Counted from the first letter of the stretch, positions 1 through 8,830 are shown. The stretch: 64,000 nt of DNA from CAVZMI01 sp050011775 (GCA_050011775.1 JBEKIL010000010.1:1-64000); one strand, 5' to 3'. The notes: generated by a model from the letters alone, not told the origin. Numbers and translations: made by a program.

Positions 1-905
1 GATACATCTGTCGGTGCCAGCAACACTGGAACCGGCGGCGGGGCAATTATAGTCGTGAATCTCCATGTTGTCGAATAATCACTCCATCCTGCCGTGTTTT
101 TTGCACGTACACGCCAATAATATAACGTGTCGTTCCCAAGCGGTCCAACCTGTTTCGATGTTGATGCAACCGTCGAGTCGTCAAACACCATAGTAATAAA
201 TGCTGAACCCTTTGATACCTGAAGCTGATATGCTGTTGCTCCACTTGATGTATTCCAGCTCAGTGTCGGTGTGATAGCAATACCTGTCGAAGTATCTGTC
301 GGTGCCAGCAACACTGGAACCGGCGGTATAACCGGTAAGGTAGTAAAATTAAAACCAGGTGAGTAACCACCCCATCCTCCTATGTTCTTCGCTCGCACCC
401 GCCAAAAATAGGCCGTGTTGTGTTCCAGCGGACCAATCAGCTTCGATGTTGCTGAAATCGTCGAGTCATCAAACACCATAGTAATAAATGCTGAACCCTT
501 TGATATCTGGAGATGATATGTCGCCGCTCCGGTTGATGTATTCCAACTTAATGTCGGTGTCAGCGAAATATCGGTCGAGACATCCGGCGGTGCCAATAAT
601 TCCGGAGGCAGCGGCGGTGTAGCCGTAGTAAAATTCCATACAGAAGAATAACCGCTCCATCCATAGGTATTTTTCGCCCTCACCCGCCAATAATACATCG
701 TATCGCTGCCCAGCGGACCGACCTGCTTTGTTGTTAATGCAATTGTTGAATCATCAAACACGAGCGTACTGAAACCCACGCTTTTTGAAACCTGCAATTG
801 ATATGCAGTCGCTCCGCTCGATGCATTCCAGCTCAGTGTCGGAGTTATCGAAATATTCCCGGCTCCACTATCAGGCGAGAGAAGAATCGGTGCAGAAGGA
901 GGTTC
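1..905 (-). repeat. Tandem ~288-bp repeats encoding fibronectin-III modules
   Basis: The same phrase (tcggtgccagcaacactgg) occurs at about 11 and 299 and in diverged form near 588 and 876, giving a period of about 288-290 bp, or 96 codons. The two leftmost units are nearly identical at DNA level over long stretches, while the two rightmost are more diverged. This suggests recent unit duplication or gene conversion at the left end. The array continues beyond the window. Confidence 0.85.
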
Positions 906-2393
906 CAGGCCGGTATATGACGATACCAATGAGTACGAGGCACTTGCGCTATTCGAGTCGTTTGCGACGGCAAACGTGATGGTCGTATATGTACTGCCGA
1001 AGGCCGGCTCATTCCATGCAGAATTCAATGGAACAGCAACTACTCTTTTTGAAGCTGCACCCACTTCTATCGCCCTCACAAGCAACGCTGAAGCACTGCT
1101 GGTGAATGTGGCGGTAAGATTCGATCCTGTGGAAAATGTATAATAGTCTACAGCGACTTTATTGACAGTGACAGTTCCCGAGTTATAACTGGAATTCGAA
1201 ACGGTTGTGCCCATCGGTTTTGTAAGCGATCCCGAATAAGTATATCCATATCGGCTGTTATACGACACATCGTTCAGCGAGTTTGCTACAGTCCAATCCT
1301 GAAACACATCGTTGAACCTTCGAGATGTCGCGGGTGTGTATGCCGCGAGGGCGTTGTTCATTCCTGAAATGCCATTCGCCGTGTTGGCAACCAGCAATTT
1401 CAAATAGTTATTAGGAAATTGATTCCAGAGATAGAGGCTCCAGCGGGTCGCTCTGGAATAATCCTCCAGACTACTATTCCAGTCCAGGAGATAGATGTCG
1501 GTGCTGTCGGTATAAAGGTCTTGACCGACGTAAGGATATCCACATATAAGTTCTGCACATGTAGAACAGGACTCATTAACGAATGTCACCTCATTTTGAT
1601 CGTAGTTCCAGTGAATCATGTGTTGAAATTCATGCGCAGTGGTGCTCATCGCGTAGGTGAGTCCCCATTGAACCTTCAGATTCTGAGGATCACCATCGAC
1701 GTAATAAATTTCGGCATGGTTACTTCGACGTAACCCTTGCGGGTCAGTGAACTCGTTCAGATCAAAGAAGTATCCGGCGACATAGCCTCCCGATCCGCTG
1801 TAGCCATCTTTAATATCGAGGATAAGAATAATGATACGTGGATCGCTATCCACATCCGGAGGGTTACCGAAGGTATCGACGTCTGTTTGATAAACTCCTT
1901 TTGAAGAATTCGCGGGTGTTCGAAAATCGAAAGCATCACGAACAGAATCTACGGCAGCCTGATTGACCTTCCCGTGAACCCACAGAGAATCTTCCACGAA
2001 GATATAGGCATGTGTTCCAACCGCACGGCAGGTCGACGGAACACTATACTCCACATTCGTAACCATGTTTGTCGCCCACCAACTGTGTGTATTACCTACG
2101 CTGAAACCCCATACTGCCCTCTTTTGCAGACTCTCGGACTTCAGAATCTCGGGATGTGCTTTAACATATTCCTGAATCCTGATTTCTTCATCGTGTAGTA
2201 CCATACACCCGGGAATAGGAGTGAGATTCGGCAGCTGTTGTAGTATACCTCTGGATATATCGAACGACTGGGCATTAGTGATCTGATGAAGACTTATGAA
2301 AAATATAAAAGCCTGTGTGATGATCACACCAATTTTACTATATACCCGTTTTTGCCGGGCCATATGAGAAGCATCTGATATTTTTACGGACAT
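1..2393 (-). CDS. Secreted HEFQH zinc metalloprotease with fibronectin-III repeats, 3' end outside window
   Basis: The frame is open from an ATG at 2393 to the left edge (about 797 codons), so the stop and C-terminus are missing. The start has a good SD (GAAGGGGG) and is followed by a hydrophobic export segment around residues 20-40. The N-terminal half holds HEFQHMIH (His254, Glu255, His258) and a downstream FVNES, the layout of gluzincin proteases of the M30/M6 type that bind zinc through two His and a Glu. From about residue 500 there are three full and one partial ~96-residue repeats of the form PTLSWNxSxGATAYxLQVSK ... YYWRVRAKNxxGW, typical of fibronectin-III modules of cell-surface proteins. 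A T9SS sorting domain is likely beyond the edge but is not seen. Divergent from glnB. The protease family is inferred from the motif; the exact family is uncertain. Confidence 0.85.
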   Translation of the reverse strand, partial: MSVKISDASHMARQKRVYSKIGVIITQAFIFFISLHQITNAQSFDISRGILQQLPNLTPIPGCMVLHDEEIRIQEYVKAHPEILKSESLQKRAVWGFSVGNTHSWWATNMVTNVEYSVPSTCRAVGTHAYIFVEDSLWVHGKVNQAAVDSVRDAFDFRTPANSSKGVYQTDVDTFGNPPDVDSDPRIIILILDIKDGYSGSGGYVAGYFFDLNEFTDPQGLRRSNHAEIYYVDGDPQNLKVQWGLTYAMSTTAHEFQHMIHWNYDQNEVTFVNESCSTCAELICGYPYVGQDLYTDSTDIYLLDWNSSLEDYSRATRWSLYLWNQFPNNYLKLLVANTANGISGMNNALAAYTPATSRRFNDVFQDWTVANSLNDVSYNSRYGYTYSGSLTKPMGTTVSNSSYNSGTVTVNKVAVDYYTFSTGSNLTATFTSSASALLVRAIEVGAASKRVVAVPLNSAWNEPAFGSTYTTITFAVANDSNSASASYSLVSSYTGLEPPSAPILLSPDSGAGNISITPTLSWNASSGATAYQLQVSKSVGFSTLVFDDSTIALTTKQVGPLGSDTMYYWRVRAKNTYGWSGYSSVWNFTTATPPLPPELLAPPDVSTDISLTPTLSWNTSTGAATYHLQISKGSAFITMVFDDSTISATSKLIGPLEHNTAYFWRVRAKNIGGWGGYSPGFNFTTLPVIPPVPVLLAPTDTSTGIAITPTLSWNTSSGATAYQLQVSKGSAFITMVFDDSTVASTSKQVGPLGNDTLYYWRVRAKNTAGWSDYSTTWRFTTIIAPPPVPVLLAPTDV

Positions 2394-2569
2394 ATCTACC
2401 CCCTTCTGGTTATAAGAATATACCATCGGTTTTATTGAATATCAACGAAAAGAAAGTGCTCTCATTGACATGTCATATTTTTCAAACCGCCTGAAAACAA
2501 TGAATAATTCCATGAAGCTTCTATTCTGATGCCTAAAATCTCGTTCATAAAATCTTTATAAAATACCAC

Positions 2570-2597
2570 TTGACATATGAAAAGAATATATTATATT
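2570..2597 (+). promoter_or_regulatory. Candidate promoter of glnB
   Basis: TTGACA (2570-2575) and TATATT (2592-2597) are separated by 16 bp in an otherwise very AT-rich 290-bp spacer between the divergent protease gene and glnB. The leader to the glnB start would be about 80 nt. This is a sequence match only; the group may use other promoter consensus sequences. Confidence 0.4.
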
Positions 2598-2684
2598 AAT
2601 ATTTAATTATTTAGGAACTTATTATTAAATACCTTAGTTAATAATGTATATTATCACAAATACCTTATTATAGAAAGGGGACAT

Positions 2685-3023
2685 ATGAAAAAAATCGAAG
2701 CGATCGTTCGGCCACAGACGATAGAAGATGCCCGCGAAGCTCTCCTGGAAGCAGGCGTCACAGGGATGACCATCATCGAGGTACGCGGCATCGGCAGACA
2801 AAAAGGACATACGGAACTCTATCGCGGTTCAGAATACCAGATAGACTTCCTTCCGAAGATGAAAATTGAAATCATAGTTCCGGATAAAATCCTCGAGACG
2901 GCGGTCAGCACAATCATGCGAGTCGCGAAGACCGGTCAGATCGGAGACGGTAAAATCTTCATCTCTACCATCGATGAAGCAATTCGGATACGTACTGAAG
3001 AATCCGGTGATTCTGCACTGTAA
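2685..3023 (+). CDS. glnB: Nitrogen regulatory protein P-II
   Basis: This 112-residue protein has the full P-II length and fold signature. The T-loop reads GRQKGHTELYRGSEYQIDF and carries Tyr51, the uridylylation site of GlnB proteins, and the B/C-loop region reads KTGQIGDGKIFIS. P-II trimers sense 2-oxoglutarate, ATP/ADP and nitrogen status and bind targets such as the ammonium channel AmtB or glutamine synthetase regulators. SD AAAGGGG lies 5 nt before the ATG. The next genes are a beta-barrel-like protein and the relic of an ammonium transporter, so this P-II was probably the partner of that transporter; its present target is unclear. Confidence 0.95.
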   Translation: MKKIEAIVRPQTIEDAREALLEAGVTGMTIIEVRGIGRQKGHTELYRGSEYQIDFLPKMKIEIIVPDKILETAVSTIMRVAKTGQIGDGKIFISTIDEAIRIRTEESGDSAL

Positions 3024-3070
3024 AGATGGAAATTAGGAAGGCATTTTTCATTAATAACCAGGGGGAAGGA

Positions 3071-3799
3071 ATGAAATTATTATTGAAACAAACAATTTTC
3101 ACGTTTGCATTGATGATCTACGGAAGTGTCGCTATACATGCAACACCTTCCACGATTATATGGATACCTTCAGTGGATATCCAACCTTACTCTGTATTCC
3201 ACTTTGGCATAGATAATTATTTCACTCTTTTCAAGAAAGGAATTGGTGAAGGCGGCGCGGCATTCCCTACAGACCTCGGTCTCACCGTCGGCATTCTGCC
3301 CTTCTCAACTATTCAGACAGAAATCGGCGTCGATCTCTTGGAACCCCTGCATTCACCCTGGGCCTTCAACGCTAAAATCGGCATTCCTGAAAATGTCGTC
3401 ACCGGGTGGTTTCCCGCGATTGCGGTCGGAGGATATAATTTTGGCGTACAAGAGAATGTTACGAATGTTAATATACTCTATGCATTGACAGCGAAAACGT
3501 TTCCGGTCATCGGACGGATTTCCGCAGGATACTACACTGGAAATAAGAATATTCTTATTGATCCGGATGGGAAAATTGATAACAGTGGTGTTTTGCTCTC
3601 ATGGGATAAACAGGTTACGGAAATCAGCGAGAATCTCTGGCTTGCGGTCGATTACCAGAGTGGAAAAAATAGTTATGGAGCACTTAGTTTTGGTCTTACG
3701 TGGTTATTTTCAAAAAATGTCAGCGTCATATTCGCACGAGACGTTTATAACAATAATGCTCCCAGTACGTTTACCGCGCAAGTGGATATTAATATATAG
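3071..3799 (+). CDS. Exported beta-barrel-like protein of unknown function
   Basis: A 242-residue protein. The start at 3071 is chosen because AGGGGGAAGGA precedes it and it gives a clean signal peptide (KLLLKQTIFTFALMIYGSVA, cleavage near IHA-TP); a longer in-frame start at 3026 has neither. The mature part alternates hydrophobic and polar residues with many aromatics (for example WLAVDYQSGKNSYGALSFGL, then WLF) and ends in a beta-strand-like segment (TFTAQVDINI), as in outer-membrane beta barrels. It follows glnB by 47 bp and precedes the ammonium-transporter remnant, so a role in nitrogen uptake across the outer membrane is possible. No specific family is recognised. Confidence 0.7.
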   Translation: MKLLLKQTIFTFALMIYGSVAIHATPSTIIWIPSVDIQPYSVFHFGIDNYFTLFKKGIGEGGAAFPTDLGLTVGILPFSTIQTEIGVDLLEPLHSPWAFNAKIGIPENVVTGWFPAIAVGGYNFGVQENVTNVNILYALTAKTFPVIGRISAGYYTGNKNILIDPDGKIDNSGVLLSWDKQVTEISENLWLAVDYQSGKNSYGALSFGLTWLFSKNVSVIFARDVYNNNAPSTFTAQVDINI

Positions 3800-3851
3800 A
3801 CAATATTTTCTAAAAAAACAGATCTTTTACTTTACAATGGGGGATACATTC

Positions 3852-4054
3852 ATGAATCGCATATTACATAGATTTCTTATCATACCGATATTGTTTCTTG
3901 TTTTACTGATGGCAGACTCTGTGATAAGATACTTGGTATCCGTGTCTCGGCAGCCGATGAGATTGAAGGTCTGGATTTGCCCGAGATGGGAGTAAAAGGA
4001 TATGAAGATCATCCAAAATCTGGAAGGGAATATTTGCCGGCAAGAATCAGTTGA
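3852..4054 (+). pseudogene. Remnant of an ammonium transporter (amt) gene: N-terminal signal part joined out of frame to the C-terminal tail
   Basis: From ATG 3852, preceded by TGGGGGATAC, the frame reads a hydrophobic leader (MNRILHRFLIIPILFLVLL) and then leaves homology. From about 3923 a different frame reads DKILGIRVSAADEIEGLDLP followed by EMGVKGYED and ends at TGA 4052-4054. That segment matches the conserved cytoplasmic tail of Amt/AmtB proteins (GLRVSxxxExxGLDxxxHGxxAY). The roughly 11 transmembrane helices expected between the two pieces are absent. The position right behind glnB, where amtB normally sits, supports the identification. A large internal deletion is the simplest explanation; an assembly collapse is the alternative. 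Confidence 0.7.
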
Positions 4055-4066
4055 TGATGTAATTGG

Positions 4067-4099
4067 GGGCGATGGCTCAGATCTTTTAAGACGTCGCCC
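4067..4099. terminator. Possible bidirectional hairpin between convergent units
   Basis: GGGCGA (4067-4072) pairs with TCGCCC (4094-4099) across a 21-nt loop, between the amt remnant (+) and the dCMP deaminase (-), whose stop codon it touches. There is only a short T run, so the terminator call is weak. Confidence 0.35.
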
Positions 4100-4533
4100 T
4101 ATTTCCCCATATAGATCAGTTCGATTCCGGTCTCTCTTGCATACTCGTTTATTCTTTCGTCGCGGTAAAATTCTTTGTAATACACCCTTTTAACGCCGCA
4201 ATTCGCAATGAGTTTGAAACAGGTAAGACAGGGAGACGCCGTCACATAGATTTCCGAATTATCAATTGCGACACCGTTTTTAGCCGCCTGAGCTACTGCA
4301 TTCGATTCGGCGTGGACCGTCCTTATACAATGTCCGCCTTCCATATCATGCCCGGCTTCCTCGCAATGCAGGGCACCTTTTAGACTGCCGTTATACCCTG
4401 TGGACAGGATGGTCTTGTCGCGTACGATGACTGCGCCGACATGTTTCCGGTCGCATGTGCTTCGTGTCGCGACCTGCTCTGCAATATTCATAAAATACTC
4501 ATGCCAGCCGATCCGTTTTTCATCCATCGTCAA
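4099..4533 (-). CDS. Deoxycytidylate (dCMP) deaminase family protein
   Basis: A 144-residue zinc-dependent deaminase converting dCMP to dUMP for dTMP synthesis, or a ComEB-type relative. The zinc/catalytic signature is HAESNAVAQAA (zinc His plus catalytic Glu) and PCLTC (two zinc Cys). The N-terminal DRKHVGAVIVRD and TGYNGS segments match dCMP deaminases closely. Full family length. Two in-frame ATGs (4533, 4527) are both plausible, with a weak ACAGGGA upstream. It stands alone, convergent with the glnB unit. Confidence 0.9.
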   Translation of the reverse strand: MTMDEKRIGWHEYFMNIAEQVATRSTCDRKHVGAVIVRDKTILSTGYNGSLKGALHCEEAGHDMEGGHCIRTVHAESNAVAQAAKNGVAIDNSEIYVTASPCLTCFKLIANCGVKRVYYKEFYRDERINEYARETGIELIYMGK

Positions 4534-4601
4534 TCCCTGTCAGTAGTGGATATTGAATTTTTTCAAATAATAATCAAATATAAACAATAAAAATGAAATA
4601 A

Positions 4602-4630
4602 TTGACCTTTATGAAATAAATTTCTATATT
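4602..4630 (+). promoter_or_regulatory. Candidate promoter for the radical-SAM gene
   Basis: TTGACC (4602-4607), a 17-bp spacer and TATATT (4625-4630) lie in the spacer between divergent genes and face the radical-SAM gene, leaving a leader of about 150 nt. Match to the sigma-70 consensus only. Confidence 0.4.
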
Positions 4631-4778
4631 TAATAAAAGTTGACGCACAAGGCCTCAAAAATAAATTCCATAAACCCTTTTCCTTTCTTTTGAAGCCTCG
4701 ACACTGGTAAAAATCCTGGGTGCCATACTCTCTTTCAGGCGATTGTATTTCAATACAGATGATCACAATGAGGCATGC

Positions 4779-6260
4779 ATGAACACTCTTTTCATTAACC
4801 CACTGTATCCGGATACATTCTGGAGTTTCAGGCATGCTTTGAAATTCGTCTCCAAGAAAGCGAGTTTTCCGCCTCTCGGACTGCTTACAGTCTCCGCAAT
4901 GCTGCCTGAAGAGTGGAATAAAAGGTTGATTGATCTCAATGTAAGCACGTTGAAAGACAACGATCTCCGGTGGGCCGATTATGTATTTCTCGGAGGTATG
5001 TCGATTCAAAAAGAATCGGCAAAAGCGATTATTCAACGATGCAAAGATCTCGGTGTGAAAATCGTCGCTGGCGGCCAACTATTTACCGCACACTGGGAAG
5101 AATTTGAAGATGTCGATCATCTCGTCTTGAACGAGGCCGAACTCACATTACCTCCATTCCTGGAAGATATGAAGATTGGTCGCGCCCGCCATATTTATAC
5201 GTCGAATCAATGGGCAGATATTCAAACAACACCGATTCCTCTCTGGGATCTTATCAAATTACGCCCTTATGCCTCGATGAATATCCAGTACTCTCGGGGA
5301 TGTCCGTACGATTGTGAATTCTGCGATATCACTGTGCTCTACGGCCGTGTTCCACGGACGAAAGGAAAAGAGCAGGTCATCCATGAACTGGAAAGCTTGT
5401 ACGGGAGAGGCTGGCGGGGTGGCGTTTTCTTCGTCGACGATAATTTTATCGGTAATAAAGAAAAATTAAAAAAAGAAATCCTGCCCGCGATTATCGAATG
5501 GATGGAACGACGGAGACGTCCTTTCCATTTCCAAACCGAAGCGTCGATCAACCTTTCGGATGATGAAGAGCTGATGCATTTGATGGCGAAGGCCGGATTC
5601 AACGCGATTTTTGTGGGAATAGAATCTCCGAACGAAGAAAGTCTAATCGAATGCAAAAAAATCACCAATAAGAACCGGGATATGATTGCGAGTGTGAGGA
5701 AAATTCAGAAATTTGGTATGCAAACACAGGGAGGATTTATCGTCGGATTTGACAGCGATCCAACAACCATCTTCGACAGGATGACCGGCTTTATCCAGGA
5801 AAGCGGCATTGTCACCGCGATGGTGGGATTGTTGAATGCCCCCGTTAATTCAAAACTGTACAAACGGCTGCTGAAAGAGGGAAGACTCTTGAAGGCAGCG
5901 ACCGGAGATAACACCGACTTTACAATAAACTTCATACCACGGATGAATGTCGATGCCTTAATCGAAGGGTATAAGAAGATCCTCCATACAATCTATTCAC
6001 CGAAGCACTATTATGCACGCGTAAAAAGTTTTCTGAAGGATTTTAAGCCGACACAATCCGCGCGGTTTCATATACGGCTGAGCGACATCCAGGCTCTTGT
6101 GAAATCTGCTTTGCTCCTGGGAATCATCGGAAAAGAACGGTACCAGTACTGGAAATTATTCTTCTGGTCGCTCTTTACACGTCCGCGGCTCTTCCCGCTC
6201 GCGATTACCTTCGCTATATATGGGTTTCATTTTAGAAAAGTATTTGAGGCGTACTGCTGA
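4779..6260 (+). CDS. B12-binding radical SAM protein (DUF4070 type)
   Basis: A 493-residue enzyme from ATG 4779 (GAGG 6 nt upstream). An N-terminal cobalamin-binding-like domain begins NTLFINPLYPDTFWSF and contains FPPLGLLTVSAMLP. It is followed by a radical-SAM core with the CxxxCxxC cluster in RGCPYDCEFCDIT, which binds a 4Fe-4S cluster and S-adenosylmethionine, and by the C-terminal DUF4070-like region. Relatives include B12-dependent methylases such as the hopanoid methylase HpnP, but most DUF4070 proteins have no known substrate. Neighbours give no pathway. An in-frame start at 4743 would add 12 residues without an SD. Confidence 0.85.
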   Translation: MNTLFINPLYPDTFWSFRHALKFVSKKASFPPLGLLTVSAMLPEEWNKRLIDLNVSTLKDNDLRWADYVFLGGMSIQKESAKAIIQRCKDLGVKIVAGGQLFTAHWEEFEDVDHLVLNEAELTLPPFLEDMKIGRARHIYTSNQWADIQTTPIPLWDLIKLRPYASMNIQYSRGCPYDCEFCDITVLYGRVPRTKGKEQVIHELESLYGRGWRGGVFFVDDNFIGNKEKLKKEILPAIIEWMERRRRPFHFQTEASINLSDDEELMHLMAKAGFNAIFVGIESPNEESLIECKKITNKNRDMIASVRKIQKFGMQTQGGFIVGFDSDPTTIFDRMTGFIQESGIVTAMVGLLNAPVNSKLYKRLLKEGRLLKAATGDNTDFTINFIPRMNVDALIEGYKKILHTIYSPKHYYARVKSFLKDFKPTQSARFHIRLSDIQALVKSALLLGIIGKERYQYWKLFFWSLFTRPRLFPLAITFAIYGFHFRKVFEAYC

Positions 6261-6336
6261 ATCAATAGATGAATAGCACAGAATTTGAACAATCCTGCTA
6301 TACAGTAAAGTTAAGCCGGAACATACTGCAAGTCTA

Positions 6337-7440
6337 TCATGTATGTATCAATTCTTTAAGAGTATTCACCACATATATCATCTGTTCTTCCTTAATCCCC
6401 GGATAACACGGCAAAGAAAGAGTGTGTGCAGCAAGATTTTCTGCAACAGGAAAATTCCCTTCCTGATACTGTAAATATGCAAAACCTTCATGGAGGTGCA
6501 TCGGTACGGGGTAATGGATATTTACTCCAATCCCCTTTTGCATCATTTTTTCAAAGAGAATATCCCGATGGTCTACCTGAATCTGATAGACATGATAGAC
6601 ATGTTCAATATCATTAATCTCTTTCGGTACTTTGACGGGCATATTTGTGAAACGAGCATTATAAAATCTTGCCACACCTCTTCGCTGTTCATTCCATTCA
6701 TCGAGATGCGGCAACTTTACAGACAAGACCGCCGCCTGGAGAGCCTCCATGCGGGCATTGATGCCGATGGATGTGTGCTCGAACTTTTTTATAGAACCGT
6801 GGTTACGATATTTTTGGCATAATTCGGCAAGCTGATTATCATTTGTAGTTATTATGCCCGCTTCGCCGATTGATCCAAGATTTTTACTGGGGTAAAAACT
6901 GAATGCCGCGATATCCTCAATTGAACCGACTCTCCTGCCGTGAAACTTTGCACCATGCGCATGTGCACAATCTCCTAATACTTTAAGATTGTATTCGCTC
7001 GCAATCGCCTTGATCTCATCCATGTTTGCCGGCTGGCCGTAGAGATGGACCGGCAAGATGACCCGTGTTTTCGGTGTGATCTTCTCACGGATTTTTTGAG
7101 GATCAATATTCGATGTGACCGGATCAATGTCTACAAAAACGGGCCTCGCTCCGAGGAATGCCACAGCTTCAGCCGACGCAAAAAAAGTCATAGCCGGAAC
7201 GATCACTTCATCGCCCGGCCGGATGTGCAACGCTTTTAACGCAACCAGAAGTGCCGTTGTCCCGTTGCTTGTCCCGACGGCATGACCAACCCCGATGTAT
7301 TCTGCAAATTTCTTTTCGAAATTTGAAACTTCGTGACCGAGAACGAAGGAGGAACTTTCGATAACTCTCTTTATGGCTGCATCAATTTCAGAGTGCAGAC
7401 TTTTATGCAGCAAAGTAAGATCGCTAAAAGGAATCTTCAT
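6337..7440 (-). CDS. DegT/DnrJ/EryC1/StrS family PLP-dependent sugar aminotransferase
   Basis: A 367-residue protein, full length for the family that transaminates nucleotide-linked keto-sugars for surface polysaccharides or antibiotics. Visible motifs are GTSNGTTALLVAL (PLP phosphate binding), VILPVHLYGQPANM, GDCAHAHGA (Asp contacting the PLP ring) and SFYPSKNLG, where the Lys forms the internal aldimine. The start at 7440 is preferred because GGAG sits 7 nt upstream; the frame extends to 7476. It is isolated from sugar-nucleotide genes here, so the substrate cannot be named. Confidence 0.9.
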   Translation of the reverse strand: MKIPFSDLTLLHKSLHSEIDAAIKRVIESSSFVLGHEVSNFEKKFAEYIGVGHAVGTSNGTTALLVALKALHIRPGDEVIVPAMTFFASAEAVAFLGARPVFVDIDPVTSNIDPQKIREKITPKTRVILPVHLYGQPANMDEIKAIASEYNLKVLGDCAHAHGAKFHGRRVGSIEDIAAFSFYPSKNLGSIGEAGIITTNDNQLAELCQKYRNHGSIKKFEHTSIGINARMEALQAAVLSVKLPHLDEWNEQRRGVARFYNARFTNMPVKVPKEINDIEHVYHVYQIQVDHRDILFEKMMQKGIGVNIHYPVPMHLHEGFAYLQYQEGNFPVAENLAAHTLSLPCYPGIKEEQMIYVVNTLKELIHT

Positions 7441-7539
7441 GATGTTCTCCACCACTTGATAATACATAAAATACAATTTTTCCGATGTAAAAACAGGTCG
7501 ATTTATAAAGAAATTGTGAGTCGTGAGCTATGAATGAAG

Positions 7540-7830
7540 AATGATCAGACTTGTCCAAAATAGATATCGCACTCCTACAGGGTGCAGAATTAACTTTCTT
7601 TTGACATTTCTTGGGATTTCATCCCAAGCCGGAGTATCCGACCCTTACAGGGTCTGAATGCAATGTAATTTTTGAATTTCGCAATATGGATATGCCTTTA
7701 AAATCACCCCAAGGGGGTGGGATATATCCGCAAGGGGCGTAGCCCCTTGAATCTTAAAAGAATGGACATCAAAAAACCCTGAAGGGGTGAGATATTTCTC
7801 AAGGCAGATCATTAATCATATTTTCATTCT
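7540..7830. repeat. Intergenic cluster of short GC-rich palindromes
   Basis: The 523-bp gap between the aminotransferase and the lipoprotein contains no convincing gene. It carries a series of 12-16-bp palindromic blocks in AT-rich DNA: ACCCTTACAGGGT, CACCCCAAGGGGGTG, AAGGGGCGTAGCCCCTT and ACCCTGAAGGGGT. The same style of element recurs at 34.8-35.2 kb. These look like a dispersed intergenic repeat family. Confidence 0.55.
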
Positions 7831-7963
7831 TTAATGATTCTTTCTACCATGTTTTGGACAGCACTGAAGAATGATGAATTATGAATGAATGCATTTGGGA
7901 CAGCCAAGCGGCAGAGCCTTACATTGAACGGCGCTGATACATACTTTCACTGATATTTTGACA

Positions 7964-8830
7964 TCATCGAGACAACTGCTCCACGATTGGTTTCGCGAGA
8001 GTGACTGCAATGGAGATATCAAGCGGTTTAGCTGCCTCCGGTCGTTGTCCCTCTCCAGTTCGTGGAGATCGACCACGTCCTGACCGTTCTCCACCCGATC
8101 CTCCTCCACCTCTGCCCGGATATCCACCCCGTCCACCGCCTCTTCCCGATTCTCCCTCACCCATTTCTCCACGAGAACGATTAATAGGTGCAGATCCTGT
8201 TTTAATCTGTAACCCGATCGTGCCTTCTTTGGTAAGATCTATTGCATAGGGATGATCATTGTCTTTTTTCATCGGTATTTTGAGTTTGTAGATTAACCCC
8301 TGATCTTCATCCTGAATATTGATCGCCATTCCTCTCAGCTGCATAACCGGACTTATCTCCCGTTCATTTTTCCCCGGACCGAGTATTTCAACATTCGCGA
8401 GAGAAGTTTTAAGAAGCTCATCCCGGTGTTCAGCAAATTGTCCTTCTCTATTGTTAGAATCAGGTCGATCCCAACCGCCGGGCATAAATGCTTCATGCAT
8501 CCCCATCGGATAATGGATGCCGATATGTTCGTCTTTCCCACCTTCAGGATCGAACCAGAGCGTCATTCCGGACAGTACAATCCCCCTTGCTGTCTGGCGG
8601 TCTTGCGCCATGAGGCATACATAAAGGCACGAGTCATCATTCCGAAAACCGACCAGAACCGGCTCATCCTTGATTGCCGTCATTGCCCATCCACTTGCTC
8701 CTAGACTCGAATCGGCCGGATTTTCATGTCCCATCCAACGGCTGGCCACCTCAATTGTACTGCTGCAGCCGGAAAGGATTAGCACAAATGACAACATGAA
8801 AGCTGATACCAAGAATTTGAAAATTTTCAT
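7964..8830 (-). CDS. Lipoprotein with a DOMON/CBM9-like domain and a Gly/Arg-rich low-complexity segment
   Basis: A 288-residue protein from ATG 8830. The N-terminus is a lipoprotein signal (hydrophobic stretch then LILSGCSS, lipobox LSGC). Residues ~30-130 (VLVGFRNDDSCLYVCLMAQD ... LTLWFDP-like, GIHYPMG) resemble the beta-sandwich of DOMON/CBM9-like domains that bind sugars or heme; this is inferred from pattern only. Residues ~220-260 form a GRGGGRGGYPGRGGGGSGG-type tract, followed by a short ordered C-terminus. The frame extends upstream to 8917, but the lipoprotein start is clearly better. Function unknown. Confidence 0.75.
   Translation of the reverse strand: MKIFKFLVSAFMLSFVLILSGCSSTIEVASRWMGHENPADSSLGASGWAMTAIKDEPVLVGFRNDDSCLYVCLMAQDRQTARGIVLSGMTLWFDPEGGKDEHIGIHYPMGMHEAFMPGGWDRPDSNNREGQFAEHRDELLKTSLANVEILGPGKNEREISPVMQLRGMAINIQDEDQGLIYKLKIPMKKDNDHPYAIDLTKEGTIGLQIKTGSAPINRSRGEMGEGESGRGGGRGGYPGRGGGGSGGERSGRGRSPRTGEGQRPEAAKPLDISIAVTLAKPIVEQLSR

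Noticed and set aside
1419..2198. Plus-strand frames of 74-104 codons
   Set aside because: They lie antisense to the continuous metalloprotease frame and show no family features.
4563..5078. A 171-codon minus-strand frame
   Set aside because: Antisense to the radical-SAM gene and its leader, with no start signal or recognisable domain.
7540..7830. CRISPR-like array
   Set aside because: The repeated blocks are short palindromes of differing sequence with irregular spacing and there are no cas genes.
7879..8249. Overlapping frames on both strands inside the lipoprotein gene, one Pro-rich (PPDPPPPLPGYPPRPP)
   Set aside because: They are antisense or shifted readings of the Gly/Arg-rich tract; the lipobox and SD support only the minus-strand lipoprotein.
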